Shown here one piece after another: positions 6,307 to 13,364 of a stretch of DNA of 24,787 nt (within the stretch, counting starts at the first letter, position 1; each line of letters begins with the position of its first letter). This stretch comes from an uncultured Oscillospiraceae bacterium (GTDB lineage Bacteria > Bacillota_A > Clostridia > Oscillospirales > Oscillospiraceae), in assembly GCA_947631675.1 (NCBI GenBank), contig CANRMG010000007.1, positions 1 to 24,787 of the forward strand. Reading direction: 5' to 3'. The position numbers and the translations under genes were made by a program. A model generated the notes under the pieces. The model searched no databases, was not told the DNA's origin, and saw only the letters and a list, made by a program, of their open reading frames with translations.

Positions 6307-7293
6307 TTATTCCACTTCCAGCTCGTCGCTGTGCAGGTCCAGGCAGAAGACGCTGCCTTTCCCCGGCTCCGATTCCGCCCAGAGACGGTGGTGCAGCTTG
6401 TCCGCCGCCTGGCGGCAGAGATAGAGCCCCAGGCCCGTGGCGGTCTTGTCGGCCCGGCCGTTGTAGCCGGTAAAGCCCTTTTCAAAGATGCGGGGCAGGT
6501 CCTCGGCCGCCACGCCGATGCCCGTGTCCGCCACCCGCAGGACCTTCTCAGGACTCACCGTGATGGTGACGGACCCGGCGGGGGTATACTTCACCGCGTT
6601 GTCCAATAGCTGCTCCAAGATGAACGACAGCCACTTCTCGTCGGTGAGGGCTTCCGCCTCCGTGGGCTCATAGCGCAGGGCCAGCTTTTTCTGTACGAAC
6701 AGCGCCGCATATTTGCGCACCGCCTGGCGGATGACGCCGTCCAGCGCCACCTTCCTGATCACCAGGTCAGAGGCCCCCTCCCCCAGCCTCAGGTAGGTAA
6801 GGGCCATATCCGCGTACTGCCGTATCCTGAAAAGCTCCGCCTCCAGCGCCCGGTGCTCCGGGGTGTCCTCGGACTGGAGCGTCATCTGCATGACCGCGAT
6901 GGGCGTCTTGATCTGATGCACCCAGGCGGTGTACCAGTCCAGATTCTCCCGCCGGGCCCGGTCGTTCTCCCCGGAAAGCTCAGCGCATACCGCGCGCATC
7001 CTCTCCGCCATGGCCCGGAAATCCGCCGCCTCCGGGCTCTCCGCCTCCGGCAGGGGCCCGGCCCAGACGGGCAGGTTCTCCAGCGCCTCCATGCGCGCCT
7101 CCCGGGCCCGGCGGGCATGCATATACCCCGCCCAAAGCAGCACCAGGCCCGCGAGGGCACAGAGGCCCCCGGCGTACAGCGCCGCCTCCGCGGGCACGTC
7201 ATACAGCCACAGCACCAGGGCAAATATGGCCGTGAACAGGGCCAGCACCAGCGCGGCATATCTGTGGCTTTTCAAATACGTCCAAAAGCTCAT
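6307..7293 (-). CDS. BceS-type intramembrane-sensing histidine kinase
   Basis: The 328-residue kinase has two membrane helices (about 12-30 and 38-57) joined by only some seven residues, so it has no real extracellular sensor. This is the hallmark of kinases that take their signal from a BceAB transporter. The kinase core is complete: H-box WVHQIKTPIAV with phospho-acceptor His126, N-box EQLLDNAVKYTP with Asn232, G1 box DTGIG (256-260), F-box, and G2 box GLGL (287-290). Its start overlaps the regulator gene by 4 bases (ATGA arrangement), so the two are translated as a pair. It should phosphorylate the BceR-type protein encoded upstream when the transporter meets its antimicrobial peptide. Confidence 0.93.
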   Translation of the reverse strand: MSFWTYLKSHRYAALVLALFTAIFALVLWLYDVPAEAALYAGGLCALAGLVLLWAGYMHARRAREARMEALENLPVWAGPLPEAESPEAADFRAMAERMRAVCAELSGENDRARRENLDWYTAWVHQIKTPIAVMQMTLQSEDTPEHRALEAELFRIRQYADMALTYLRLGEGASDLVIRKVALDGVIRQAVRKYAALFVQKKLALRYEPTEAEALTDEKWLSFILEQLLDNAVKYTPAGSVTITVSPEKVLRVADTGIGVAAEDLPRIFEKGFTGYNGRADKTATGLGLYLCRQAADKLHHRLWAESEPGKGSVFCLDLHSDELEVE

Positions 7294-7964
7294 GGCCCCA
7301 CCATATATCCCGCGCCCACCCGGGTAGTGATAAAGTCAGTGAGCCCCGCGTCATCCAGCTTTTTGCGCAGCCTGGTCACGTTCACGGTGAGCGTGTTCTC
7401 CTCCACGTAGGCGTCCATCTGCCACAGCCGGGTCATGAGGGTGTCCCGGCTGACGATCTTCCCCTTGTTCTCCATGAGGGTCTGCAATATGCGAAACTCA
7501 TTTTTCGTGAGCTCCACCCGCTTCCCCTCATAGGCGAGGCTCGCGTCATTCAGATTCAATACCGCGCCCTTATGCTCCAATACCGGTGCCTTGCCGCCCA
7601 TGTCGTAGGCCCGGCGCAGCACCGCGTTCAGCTTGGCCATCATCACGCTCAGGTCCACCGGCTTGGGCAGAAAATCGTCCCCGCCCATGGTCATGGCCAT
7701 GACGATGTTCATATTGTCCGAGGCGGAGGAGATGAACACCACCGGCACCTGGGAGACCTTACGGATCTGCTCGCACCAGTGGTAGCCGTTGTAAAAGGGC
7801 AGACCGATGTCCAGCAGCACCAGATGGGGATCGAAGGCGGAAAACTCCGCCATCACGTTCTGAAAGTCTTTGGCGCAGCGCACCTCATGGCCCCAGGAGC
7901 TGATCTGCCGGGCCATCACATCCGCCAGTGCGGCGTCGTCCTCCACGATGAATATCCTGTACAT
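7290..7964 (-). CDS. BceR-type OmpR-family response regulator
   Basis: This 224-residue protein has a receiver domain (about 1-115) with acidic pocket residues Glu8-Asp9-Asp10, phospho-acceptor Asp52 in LLLDIGLP, Ser80, and Lys101 in FLPKP. A winged-helix DNA-binding domain follows (about 130-222), with the ELTKNEFRIL and TVNVTRLRKKL segments typical of OmpR/BceR proteins. It is the first gene of its operon, with GGGGAGG before the ATG and a promoter at 7984-8013. The likely target is the control region before bceA at 5983-6043. The operon order regulator-kinase-(repeat)-ATPase-permease is the normal order for Bce modules. Confidence 0.94.
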   Translation of the reverse strand: MYRIFIVEDDAALADVMARQISSWGHEVRCAKDFQNVMAEFSAFDPHLVLLDIGLPFYNGYHWCEQIRKVSQVPVVFISSASDNMNIVMAMTMGGDDFLPKPVDLSVMMAKLNAVLRRAYDMGGKAPVLEHKGAVLNLNDASLAYEGKRVELTKNEFRILQTLMENKGKIVSRDTLMTRLWQMDAYVEENTLTVNVTRLRKKLDDAGLTDFITTRVGAGYMVGP

Positions 7965-7983
7965 GCCTCTCGCCTCCCCAGCT

Positions 7984-8013
7984 ACTTTATCACGGCCGCC
8001 CGCTCCAAGTCAA
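7984..8013 (-). promoter_or_regulatory. Candidate sigma-A promoter of the Bce regulator-kinase genes
   Basis: On the minus strand: TTGACT (8008-8013), 18-base spacer, TAAAGT (7984-7989). The -10 box matches only 4 of 6 consensus bases. The leader to the ATG at 7964 would be short, with GGGGAGG placed 8 bases before it. Confidence 0.5.
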
Positions 8014-8021
8014 ATATATAG

Positions 8022-8050
8022 AAAAGGCCCCCTCTGACGAGGGGGCTTTT
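8022..8050 (-). terminator. Terminator hairpin after the cytidylate-kinase-like gene, also a repeat end
   Basis: On the minus strand AAAAGCCCCCTC pairs with GAGGGGGCCTTTT around a GTCA loop, followed by CTATAT. It lies at the far end of the repeat that follows the kinase-like gene, and its sequence is the same CCCCCTCTGACGAGGGGG palindrome found at 1116-1137. Confidence 0.6.
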
Positions 8051-8055
8051 GCCTG

Positions 8056-8144
8056 CCGACGCGCGGCTGGAACCAGCAGTGTCCCGGAGCGGTTGGTGAG
8101 CGAAGCGAACTTTAGCGCAGGGATACTGTCGGGCCAGGCCGCGC
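8056..8144 (-). repeat. Structured repeat module B, copy 3 (inverted relative to copy 1)
   Basis: The reverse complement of these 89 bases equals 1254-1342 except at one position. The flanks carry the same terminal motif: CCCCCTCTGACGAGGGGG on the left (8028-8045) and CCTCGTCAGAGGGGGC on the right (about 8155-8170). Module A is missing at this locus. Confidence 0.85.
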
Positions 8145-8175
8145 TTTGCCCTGCCTCGTCAGAGGGGGCGTCCAA

Positions 8176-8760
8176 TCAGTACAGCGACGCGATGATGTCC
8201 ACGCACCGCTCGATGCCCAGGGTGCCGCTGTCCAGGGCGATGTGGTAGTGCTGGGCCTTGCCCCACTCCATGTCGGTGTAGAACTGGTAGTAGGCTGCCC
8301 GGCGCTTATCCTTGTCCTTCAGGCGCTTTTCCGGCGTCTCGCTGGTCTCGCCGTAGAGCTTCACGATGCGCTCGGCCCGCTTTTCCATGCTGGCGTAGAC
8401 GAACACCTTCAGAAGGTCCTCCCGGCCCTCCAGGATGTAGTCAGCGCACCGGCCCACGATGACGCAGCTCTCCTTCTCCGCCAGCTCGATGATGAGCTTG
8501 CGCTGGACGGTCCAAAGGTAGTCCTGCACGGAAAGGCCGTTGACGGACCGATCCGCGAAGGCGGTGGCCAGCCATCCGCCCCGGGGGGTATACTCGCCCC
8601 GCTCGGCTATGTATTCCTTTGCCAGGCCGCTCTCCTCGGCGATCTTCTCCAGAAGCTCGTTGTCGTAGCAGTGGATGCCCAGCTTTTCCGCCGTCATCTT
8701 TCCCACGGTGCGGCCGCCGCTGCCGAACTCACGGCTGATAGTAATGATCCTGTTTGCCAT
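8176..8760 (-). CDS. Cytidylate-kinase-like family protein
   Basis: The 194-residue protein opens with ITISREFGSGGRTVGKMTAEKLG, a P-loop variant seen in the cytidylate-kinase-like family, then has the YDNELLEKIAEESG segment, a central VIVGRCADYIL strand, and a basic LID-like stretch KRLKDKDKRRAAYYQFY. These points place it with nucleotide-kinase-fold proteins of unknown substrate that are common in Clostridia, and not with true CMP kinase (Cmk), which is longer and has a CMP-binding insert. The ATG at 8760 is preferred because AAAGGAG is 6 bases upstream; an in-frame TTG at 8778 lies upstream of that site and would leave it inside the coding region. It has its own promoter at 8818-8846 and stands alone, followed by a repeat with a terminator. 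Confidence 0.88.
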   Translation of the reverse strand: MANRIITISREFGSGGRTVGKMTAEKLGIHCYDNELLEKIAEESGLAKEYIAERGEYTPRGGWLATAFADRSVNGLSVQDYLWTVQRKLIIELAEKESCVIVGRCADYILEGREDLLKVFVYASMEKRAERIVKLYGETSETPEKRLKDKDKRRAAYYQFYTDMEWGKAQHYHIALDSGTLGIERCVDIIASLY

Positions 8761-8783
8761 TTTGCGCTCCTTTCCCAAGGCGC

Positions 8784-8802
8784 GGGCCGGTCCCGCCGGC
8801 CC
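8784..8802 (-). other. Hairpin in the leader of the kinase-like gene
   Basis: GGGCCGG (8784-8790) and CCGGCCC (8796-8802) form a perfect GC-only 7-bp stem with a 5-base loop in the roughly 50-base leader, about 8 bases before the ribosome site. It has no T-tail, so it is more likely to affect mRNA stability or translation than termination. Confidence 0.5.
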
Positions 8803-8817
8803 TGTTGGCCTGCTACT

Positions 8818-8846
8818 ATGATAGCAGAATCCGCCCCATTCGTCAA
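8818..8846 (-). promoter_or_regulatory. Sigma-A promoter of the kinase-like gene
   Basis: On the minus strand: TTGACG (8841-8846), 17-base spacer, TATCAT (8818-8823). Each box matches 5 of 6 consensus bases at ideal spacing. The predicted start is near 8811. Confidence 0.75.
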
Positions 8847-8878
8847 CAAAATACCTGACCGGGAGATCGCGTTCGCCC

Positions 8879-8907
8879 TTGCATATGGGGCGTTTTTTCG
8901 CTATAAT
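8879..8907 (+). promoter_or_regulatory. Sigma-A promoter of tRNA-Leu
   Basis: TTGCAT (8879-8884), 17-base spacer, perfect TATAAT (8902-8907). The first base of the tRNA is 12 bases after the -10 box, so the 5' leader is only a few bases long. Confidence 0.85.
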
Positions 8908-8918
8908 GGTCCAAACAC

Positions 8919-9001
8919 GCGGGTATGGTGGAATTGGCAGACACGCGGGATTTAGGTTCCCGTGGGCGACCGTGGGAGTTCAAATCTCCCTACCCGCACC
9001 A
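8919..9001 (+). tRNA. tRNA-Leu (anticodon UAG)
   Basis: Acceptor stem GCGGGTA pairs with TACCCGC (8991-8997), followed by discriminator A and an encoded CCA ending at 9001. The D-arm reads GTGGAATTGGCAGAC. The anticodon stem CGGGA/TCCCG encloses the loop TTTAGGT, giving anticodon UAG. A long variable arm follows, as in class II leucine tRNAs, then the T-arm with GTTCAAATC. It reads CUA/CUG codons; the coding genes here use CTG heavily. Confidence 0.97.
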
Positions 9002-9034
9002 TCGTCGGAGCAAAGTTCACTTTGCTCCGACGAT
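9001..9034. repeat. Perfect palindrome abutting the tRNA-Leu 3' end
   Basis: ATCGTCGGAGCAAAGT (9001-9016) and ACTTTGCTCCGACGAT (9019-9034) are perfect reverse complements around TC. The first base is also the terminal A of the tRNA's CCA. It may be the tRNA terminator, although only CTTCAT follows instead of a T-run. The rest of the spacer, 9035-9136, shows nothing I can name. Confidence 0.7.
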
Positions 9035-9136
9035 CTTCATATCTATGGCAAAAAACTGCCCCCTGACGCGCCCTTGCTCACCCTTCCCGCAGGGAACATC
9101 CCGCCGGGACTTCAGTATATCGCGTCCCGCAGCGGT

Positions 9137-10066
9137 TCAAAACTCCAGCGCGCCATTTTCCCGCAGCTCATCAAAAATGGCCTTGCTCTCTTCATTCGTG
9201 TGGATATACTCGCTGTCGTAATTCGATCGAAAATAGCCTTTTTCGGCGTCTATACTCTTTCTGTACTGTGCGGGGGTAAGCCCCGTTCTCTTTTTGAACA
9301 CTCTGGAAAAGTAACGGTAGTCCGAAAAGCCGACCTCGTAGCAGACGTCCAACAAACTTATACTATCCGTGGCAATCAGGCGACAGGCCGCATAAAACCG
9401 GACCGTGTTCACGTAGTTCTGGAAGGTCTGGTTGATGGACTTCTTGATAAAATGTGAGATGTAGGAGAGGCTTTTCCCCTCGGCTCGGGCAAATTCGGCA
9501 AGGCTGAGCTTACTGGCATAGTTTTTGTCTACATAGTTCACCATCCGTATCAACCTGCCGGACATGGCCTCCTGGCTGCTGGCATAACTGTCGGACAAGC
9601 TGTGAAACGGGACCTTTGTCAGAAGCATATACAGGATCTGCTGCGTTGCCGCCGTGCAATAGAGCTCATAGAACTGATCTTTGCGGAAATATTTGTCCGC
9701 CATGTTGACCAAGAGCCTTTTGAACTGCCGAAACTCATCCGGCGGGAAGAAATCCGCAGGCGTGTTGGAGTCGAACCGCACCGACTGTCCATTGGTCCAG
9801 CTGGGCTCCATGGAGACCTGCACACATAAGAACAGACAGTTTGACGTTGTGGAAATAAACTCGTGGGGGCTGCCGGAATTGATCAGCACCAGATCATGAT
9901 CGTTCAGCTGATGGGTCATGTACTCCACGTTGGTAGTCATGCTCCCCTTCAGGACATAGATCAGTTCGATGCTGTTGTGAAAATGAGGTTTGCGGTAGAC
10001 AACTGTATTCAGGAACATGTGGATCCCTTTGATTTGTGCGAAAGGAATATTCTCGAATTCGTTCAT
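9137..10066 (-). CDS. AraC-family transcriptional regulator (cupin sensor domain)
   Basis: The 309-residue protein has an N-terminal cupin-like sensor domain (PHFHNSIELIYVLKG, about residues 25-39, and HDLVLINSGSPHEF) that binds a small ligand in family members. Its C-terminal AraC DNA-binding domain has two helix-turn-helix units: SLAEFARAEGKSLSYISHFIKK and then the signature YEVGFSDYRYFSRVFKKRTGLTPAQYR. The ATG at 10066 fits best, with AAGGG 8 bases upstream; an ATG at 10084 lacks a ribosome site. It is the last gene of the seven-gene transporter-sugar operon, 62 bases after xylB, and probably activates that operon's promoter near 16538 in response to the imported compound or a product (inference). 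Confidence 0.92.
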   Translation of the reverse strand: MNEFENIPFAQIKGIHMFLNTVVYRKPHFHNSIELIYVLKGSMTTNVEYMTHQLNDHDLVLINSGSPHEFISTTSNCLFLCVQVSMEPSWTNGQSVRFDSNTPADFFPPDEFRQFKRLLVNMADKYFRKDQFYELYCTAATQQILYMLLTKVPFHSLSDSYASSQEAMSGRLIRMVNYVDKNYASKLSLAEFARAEGKSLSYISHFIKKSINQTFQNYVNTVRFYAACRLIATDSISLLDVCYEVGFSDYRYFSRVFKKRTGLTPAQYRKSIDAEKGYFRSNYDSEYIHTNEESKAIFDELRENGALEF

Positions 10067-10128
10067 CTCTCGTACCCTTACCATTCACAGGACAGCACAA
10101 CTATGGAGCACTGTCGAAGGACTGTCTC

Positions 10129-11598
10129 TCACGCGAGCTTTCCGAAAACATCTTTGAGCGCAGGATACAGCGACCGGAACTGCCGGTACCTCTCTTCATA
10201 TCTTTTGACGAGCTCCGGTTCCGGCTCTTCCGCGCGCTTGATCTTAACGATCTCCCGGGCGGCCTCTACCACGCTCGCATACTCGCCGTTGGCGACCATC
10301 GCCAGCATGGCCGCGCCCATACTGGGGCCCTCTTCACAGACGGGAACGTCCAGCGGCAGATCCAGCACATTGGCGATGATCTTCCGCCACAGGGGGCTTC
10401 TGGCGCCGCCGCCGCAGATCGTGGAGCGGGCCGGCATGCGGCCAAGCGATCCCGCCACCTCGAACATATCCCGCATCGCAAACGCCACGCCCTCCAGAAC
10501 AGCGAGGGTCATATCCTCTCTGGACGTGTCCATCGTAATCCCGATAAAAGTCCCTCTGGCATTCGGGTCGTTCCAGGGAGACCTCTCCCCCATGAGATAT
10601 GGGAGGAAAAACACGTGGTTGTTCCCAAGGTCCCGGATGTCCTCCTGCAGCGCGGAATAGTTCGCCGCCCGCAGGATCTTTTTTGCCCACCACTCATTGC
10701 AGGCGGCGGCGCTGAGCATACAGCCCAGGAGATGGTAATGGCCGTCCGCATGGCAAAAAGAATGCAGGGCGTTGTTCCTGTCGACGCAAAAAGTATCCGA
10801 GGATATAAAGATCGTTCCGCTGGTCCCCAGGGAGATATTGCACTTTTCCGCGCCTACCGTTCCCGTACCCACGGCGGCAGCCGCATTGTCTCCCGCGCCA
10901 GCCGCGACAGTCACGGCGGATGGCAGGCCCAGTTCCCGGGCGATCGTATCTTTCAGTGTGCCCACTTTCTCATAGCTCTCATGCAGCGCGGGCAGCTGCT
11001 CCGGGCGGATGGCGCATATGTCACACATCGCGGACGACCATCTCCGGGCCTGGACATCCAGAAACAGCGTCCCGGAGGCGTCGGACACGTCTGTACAAAA
11101 TACGCCGGTCAGGCGGTAGCACAGATAGTCCTTCGGGAGCATGATCTTACTGATCCTGGAAAAGTTCTCCGGCTCGACTCGCTTGAGCCAAAGGAGTTTG
11201 GAGGCGGTGAACCCGGCAAAGGAGATATTCGCAGTATATTCTGTCAGTTTCTCTTTCCCGATCGACTCGTTCAGATAGTCGGACTCCTTCTTTGTCCTCC
11301 CGTCATTCCACAGGATGGCCGGACGGATCACACGATCATCCCGGTCCAAAACCACCAAGCCGTGCATCTGCCCGCCAAAGCCGATGCCCGCGATACGGGT
11401 CCTGTCCGCGTCCGCTATGAGCTCGCGTAAGCCGTCGACGGTAGCCCGATACCAATCCTCAGGGTCCTGCTCACACCATCCGGGATTCGGGAAAAAAAGG
11501 GGATATTCTCTACATACAGTTTTTAAAACGACGCCTTTCTGGTCTGCCAGAAGCAGTTTTACGGCAGATGTACCCAAGTCTATTCCAATATATAGCAT
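10129..11598 (-). CDS. xylB: Xylulokinase-type FGGY carbohydrate kinase
   Basis: The 489-residue length is that of xylulokinases. Visible motifs are the N-terminal phosphate-1 loop IDLGTSAVK (6-14), the substrate-loop QMHG (77-80) that marks XylB, WNDGR (97-101), and the catalytic base Asp237 in GAGDN. The ATP-binding GGGARSPLWRKIIANVLDLPL segment lies in the C-terminal domain. The enzyme phosphorylates D-xylulose or a related ketose at C5 using ATP. Here it sits with a TIM-barrel sugar isomerase and a TTT transporter, not with xylose isomerase xylA, so the true substrate may be a different ketose. The ATG at 11598 follows GGGGAGAG. Confidence 0.88.
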   Translation of the reverse strand: MLYIGIDLGTSAVKLLLADQKGVVLKTVCREYPLFFPNPGWCEQDPEDWYRATVDGLRELIADADRTRIAGIGFGGQMHGLVVLDRDDRVIRPAILWNDGRTKKESDYLNESIGKEKLTEYTANISFAGFTASKLLWLKRVEPENFSRISKIMLPKDYLCYRLTGVFCTDVSDASGTLFLDVQARRWSSAMCDICAIRPEQLPALHESYEKVGTLKDTIARELGLPSAVTVAAGAGDNAAAAVGTGTVGAEKCNISLGTSGTIFISSDTFCVDRNNALHSFCHADGHYHLLGCMLSAAACNEWWAKKILRAANYSALQEDIRDLGNNHVFFLPYLMGERSPWNDPNARGTFIGITMDTSREDMTLAVLEGVAFAMRDMFEVAGSLGRMPARSTICGGGARSPLWRKIIANVLDLPLDVPVCEEGPSMGAAMLAMVANGEYASVVEAAREIVKIKRAEEPEPELVKRYEERYRQFRSLYPALKDVFGKLA

Positions 11599-11623
11599 AT
11601 ACTCTCCCCATCACATGTTCTCC

Positions 11624-11664
11624 CGCTGCAAACGGAACCGCAGTGACCCGCCCCGCTTGCAGCG
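11624..11664 (-). other. Intercistronic hairpin between PHP gene and xylB
   Basis: CGCTGCAA (11624-11631) and TTGCAGCG (11657-11664) are perfect 8-bp complements around a 25-base GC-rich loop, in the 98-base gap between the two genes. There is no T-run, so it could be an mRNA processing or stability element and not a terminator. Confidence 0.4.
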
Positions 11665-11696
11665 TTCATATCCGGGCACAGGCAAGGCTCCCGGAC

Positions 11697-12407
11697 TCAA
11701 CGGCACTTGGTCGCGGCAAACGCAGAGAATCTCTCGCTGTCTGCATTCAGGACAAGCTCTTCCGGGAACCGGATCTCCTCCAGCATCCTGACCGCCTCGT
11801 CAAAGTCTCCCACACATCCGGCAAAGTGCGCATCGGAGCTGACGACTACGGGAACGCCGTACTTCATGCAGGCCAGCGCCACCTCCCGGCAGACCGCAGG
11901 GGCTCCCTTTCTGGAGTGGAAGGAGTGGTTGTTGATCTCCACGACCTTCCCGTTCTCCCCGAAGAGCCTGACGATCGGATCGATCTCAAAGCTGTACCGT
12001 GGATCGCCGCAGTGGCCGATCACATCTACCAGCGGGTTCTCCGCGACCGCTGCCCAGCATCTGGTATGTTCTGCTTTCGTAGCGGGCTGGATGACCTCCG
12101 TATGCAGGGACGCGATCACCCAATCCAGCCCCTCTAGGATGGACTCCGGCATATCGAGAGTGCCGTCATATCCTATGATATTGGCTTCCACGCCCCGCAG
12201 GACCGTCACGCCCTCAAAATCGCGGGGGACGAGAAAGAGCTTTGTGAAGTATGCGGGCGCGGCTGCCCGGGGGACGGAATGGGCATGATCCGTCATGCAC
12301 AGATGGGTCAGTCCCTTTTCCTTCGCGGCCCTAAGATTTTCAAGGACCGTGCTGAATCCATCGCCGCTGTAGATCGTATGGGTATGGGTATCGGCAATGA
12401 TCTTCAT
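11697..12407 (-). CDS. PHP-domain phosphoesterase (YcdX-like)
   Basis: The 236-residue protein carries the metal-binding set of PHP proteins in order: DTHTHT (6-11), SGDG, MTDHA, the GVEAN segment, SLHTE, GHCGDPRY, EINNHSF and SSDAHF. These histidines and acids bind a trinuclear metal centre in the YcdX subgroup, which hydrolyses phosphate monoesters. The ATG at 12407 is chosen because TAGGTG lies before it; a GTG at 12416 is an alternative. Position between the isomerase and the kinase, 32 bases from the former, suggests it removes phosphate from an intermediate or a dead-end sugar phosphate; this is inferred from the operon alone. Histidinol-phosphatase is a related possibility, but there are no other his genes here. 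Confidence 0.88.
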   Translation of the reverse strand: MKIIADTHTHTIYSGDGFSTVLENLRAAKEKGLTHLCMTDHAHSVPRAAAPAYFTKLFLVPRDFEGVTVLRGVEANIIGYDGTLDMPESILEGLDWVIASLHTEVIQPATKAEHTRCWAAVAENPLVDVIGHCGDPRYSFEIDPIVRLFGENGKVVEINNHSFHSRKGAPAVCREVALACMKYGVPVVVSSDAHFAGCVGDFDEAVRMLEEIRFPEELVLNADSERFSAFAATKCR

Positions 12408-12439
12408 ATATGTCACCTACCATCCAAATATAGCACAGG

Positions 12440-13330
12440 TCACCGGACCTCTTTCGAATATTCCTCAAATTTCCGGATCAGATACTGGCCCACATCGTGC
12501 ATGTACCTGGTCGCAGTCTCTAAAAAGGAATCGTCAAACGCATCATAAGGCCACAGGACTTCCAGGGTCATATCGCCGGTATACCGGGCCTCTGCCAGCG
12601 CTTTCACAGTGTCATGCCAGTCGATCTTGCCGGCGCCGGGCACGAGGTGATCATCCGTGCGGTACAGATTGTCGTTGATATGCAGGCCGGTGACCCGCTG
12701 TCCCATTTTGCGGATCATCTGGCCGGGGGTCTCATCCGTAAAGGTGCAGTGGCCGGTATCGACCACGCAGCAGAACATAGGATCCTGCAGTTCGTCCACA
12801 AAGGCGCTGAACTCATCCGCGCATCCCAGAAAATCCCCTCTCAGGACACCGCGTCGGGCGTCCTTGCTGAACATATTCTCAAGCGCGATCTTCACGCCGA
12901 ACTGCTTCGCGTAGGGCAGCAGTTTGTGATAGAACTCCAGATTCATCTCCCAGGTCTCCTGCCTCTTTTCGGGATAGGGCAGGAAGTGCAGGGGATGCAC
13001 CACCATATGGGGGATATGCAGCAGGGCGCAGCTTTCCATGCAGCGAATATTCAGAGGCAGGATCTCCGCGTCATAATCGGGCAGCTTGCTCAGATCATAG
13101 ACCAGCGGGCCGTGCGCCTGGTTGAAGTAGATCCCGTTGTCCTCCGCGATCTTGTTGACCTCCTTGGCATAGTCAGCATAGTCACTGCGGTTCCAGGGCA
13201 TCTCGCCCCGCTCCAGCCAGGGAGTGAATCCGTAGTCGATGGCATCGAAGCCGACGCGGGCATACATCTCGATGGCTTTTCTCTCCCCGATGCGCTCTCG
13301 CAGAGCGCCGTTCTCAGTAGAAAGGATCAT
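12440..13330 (-). CDS. Sugar phosphate isomerase/epimerase (TIM barrel, AP-endonuclease-2 fold)
   Basis: This 296-residue protein matches the xylose-isomerase-like TIM-barrel family. Visible markers along the barrel are QAHGPL (loop of a middle strand), VVHPLHF, ALENMF with the usual metal-ligand Glu, CVVDTGH with Asp and His ligands, HINDN, and the C-terminal LEVLWPYD with the final Glu ligand. Such enzymes carry out divalent-metal-dependent ketose epimerisation or aldose-ketose isomerisation (IolE, tagatose epimerase and others). Subfamily substrate cannot be told. GGAGGAG is 9 bases before the ATG, and tctA ends 34 bases upstream. It probably prepares the imported sugar or sugar acid as a ketose for the kinase of the same operon. 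Confidence 0.87.
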   Translation of the reverse strand: MILSTENGALRERIGERKAIEMYARVGFDAIDYGFTPWLERGEMPWNRSDYADYAKEVNKIAEDNGIYFNQAHGPLVYDLSKLPDYDAEILPLNIRCMESCALLHIPHMVVHPLHFLPYPEKRQETWEMNLEFYHKLLPYAKQFGVKIALENMFSKDARRGVLRGDFLGCADEFSAFVDELQDPMFCCVVDTGHCTFTDETPGQMIRKMGQRVTGLHINDNLYRTDDHLVPGAGKIDWHDTVKALAEARYTGDMTLEVLWPYDAFDDSFLETATRYMHDVGQYLIRKFEEYSKEVR

Positions 13331-13364
13331 AGAAAAATCTCCTCCATTTTACCAGCAGACATGC

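Noticed and set aside
1145..8144. CRISPR array
   Set aside because: The repeats are few, long, palindromic, kilobases apart and in mixed orientation, with no spacers of regular length and no cas genes.
8176..8760. True cytidylate kinase (cmk)
   Set aside because: The protein is shorter and the P-loop and CMP-binding region differ from Cmk; it fits the cytidylate-kinase-like family of unknown substrate.
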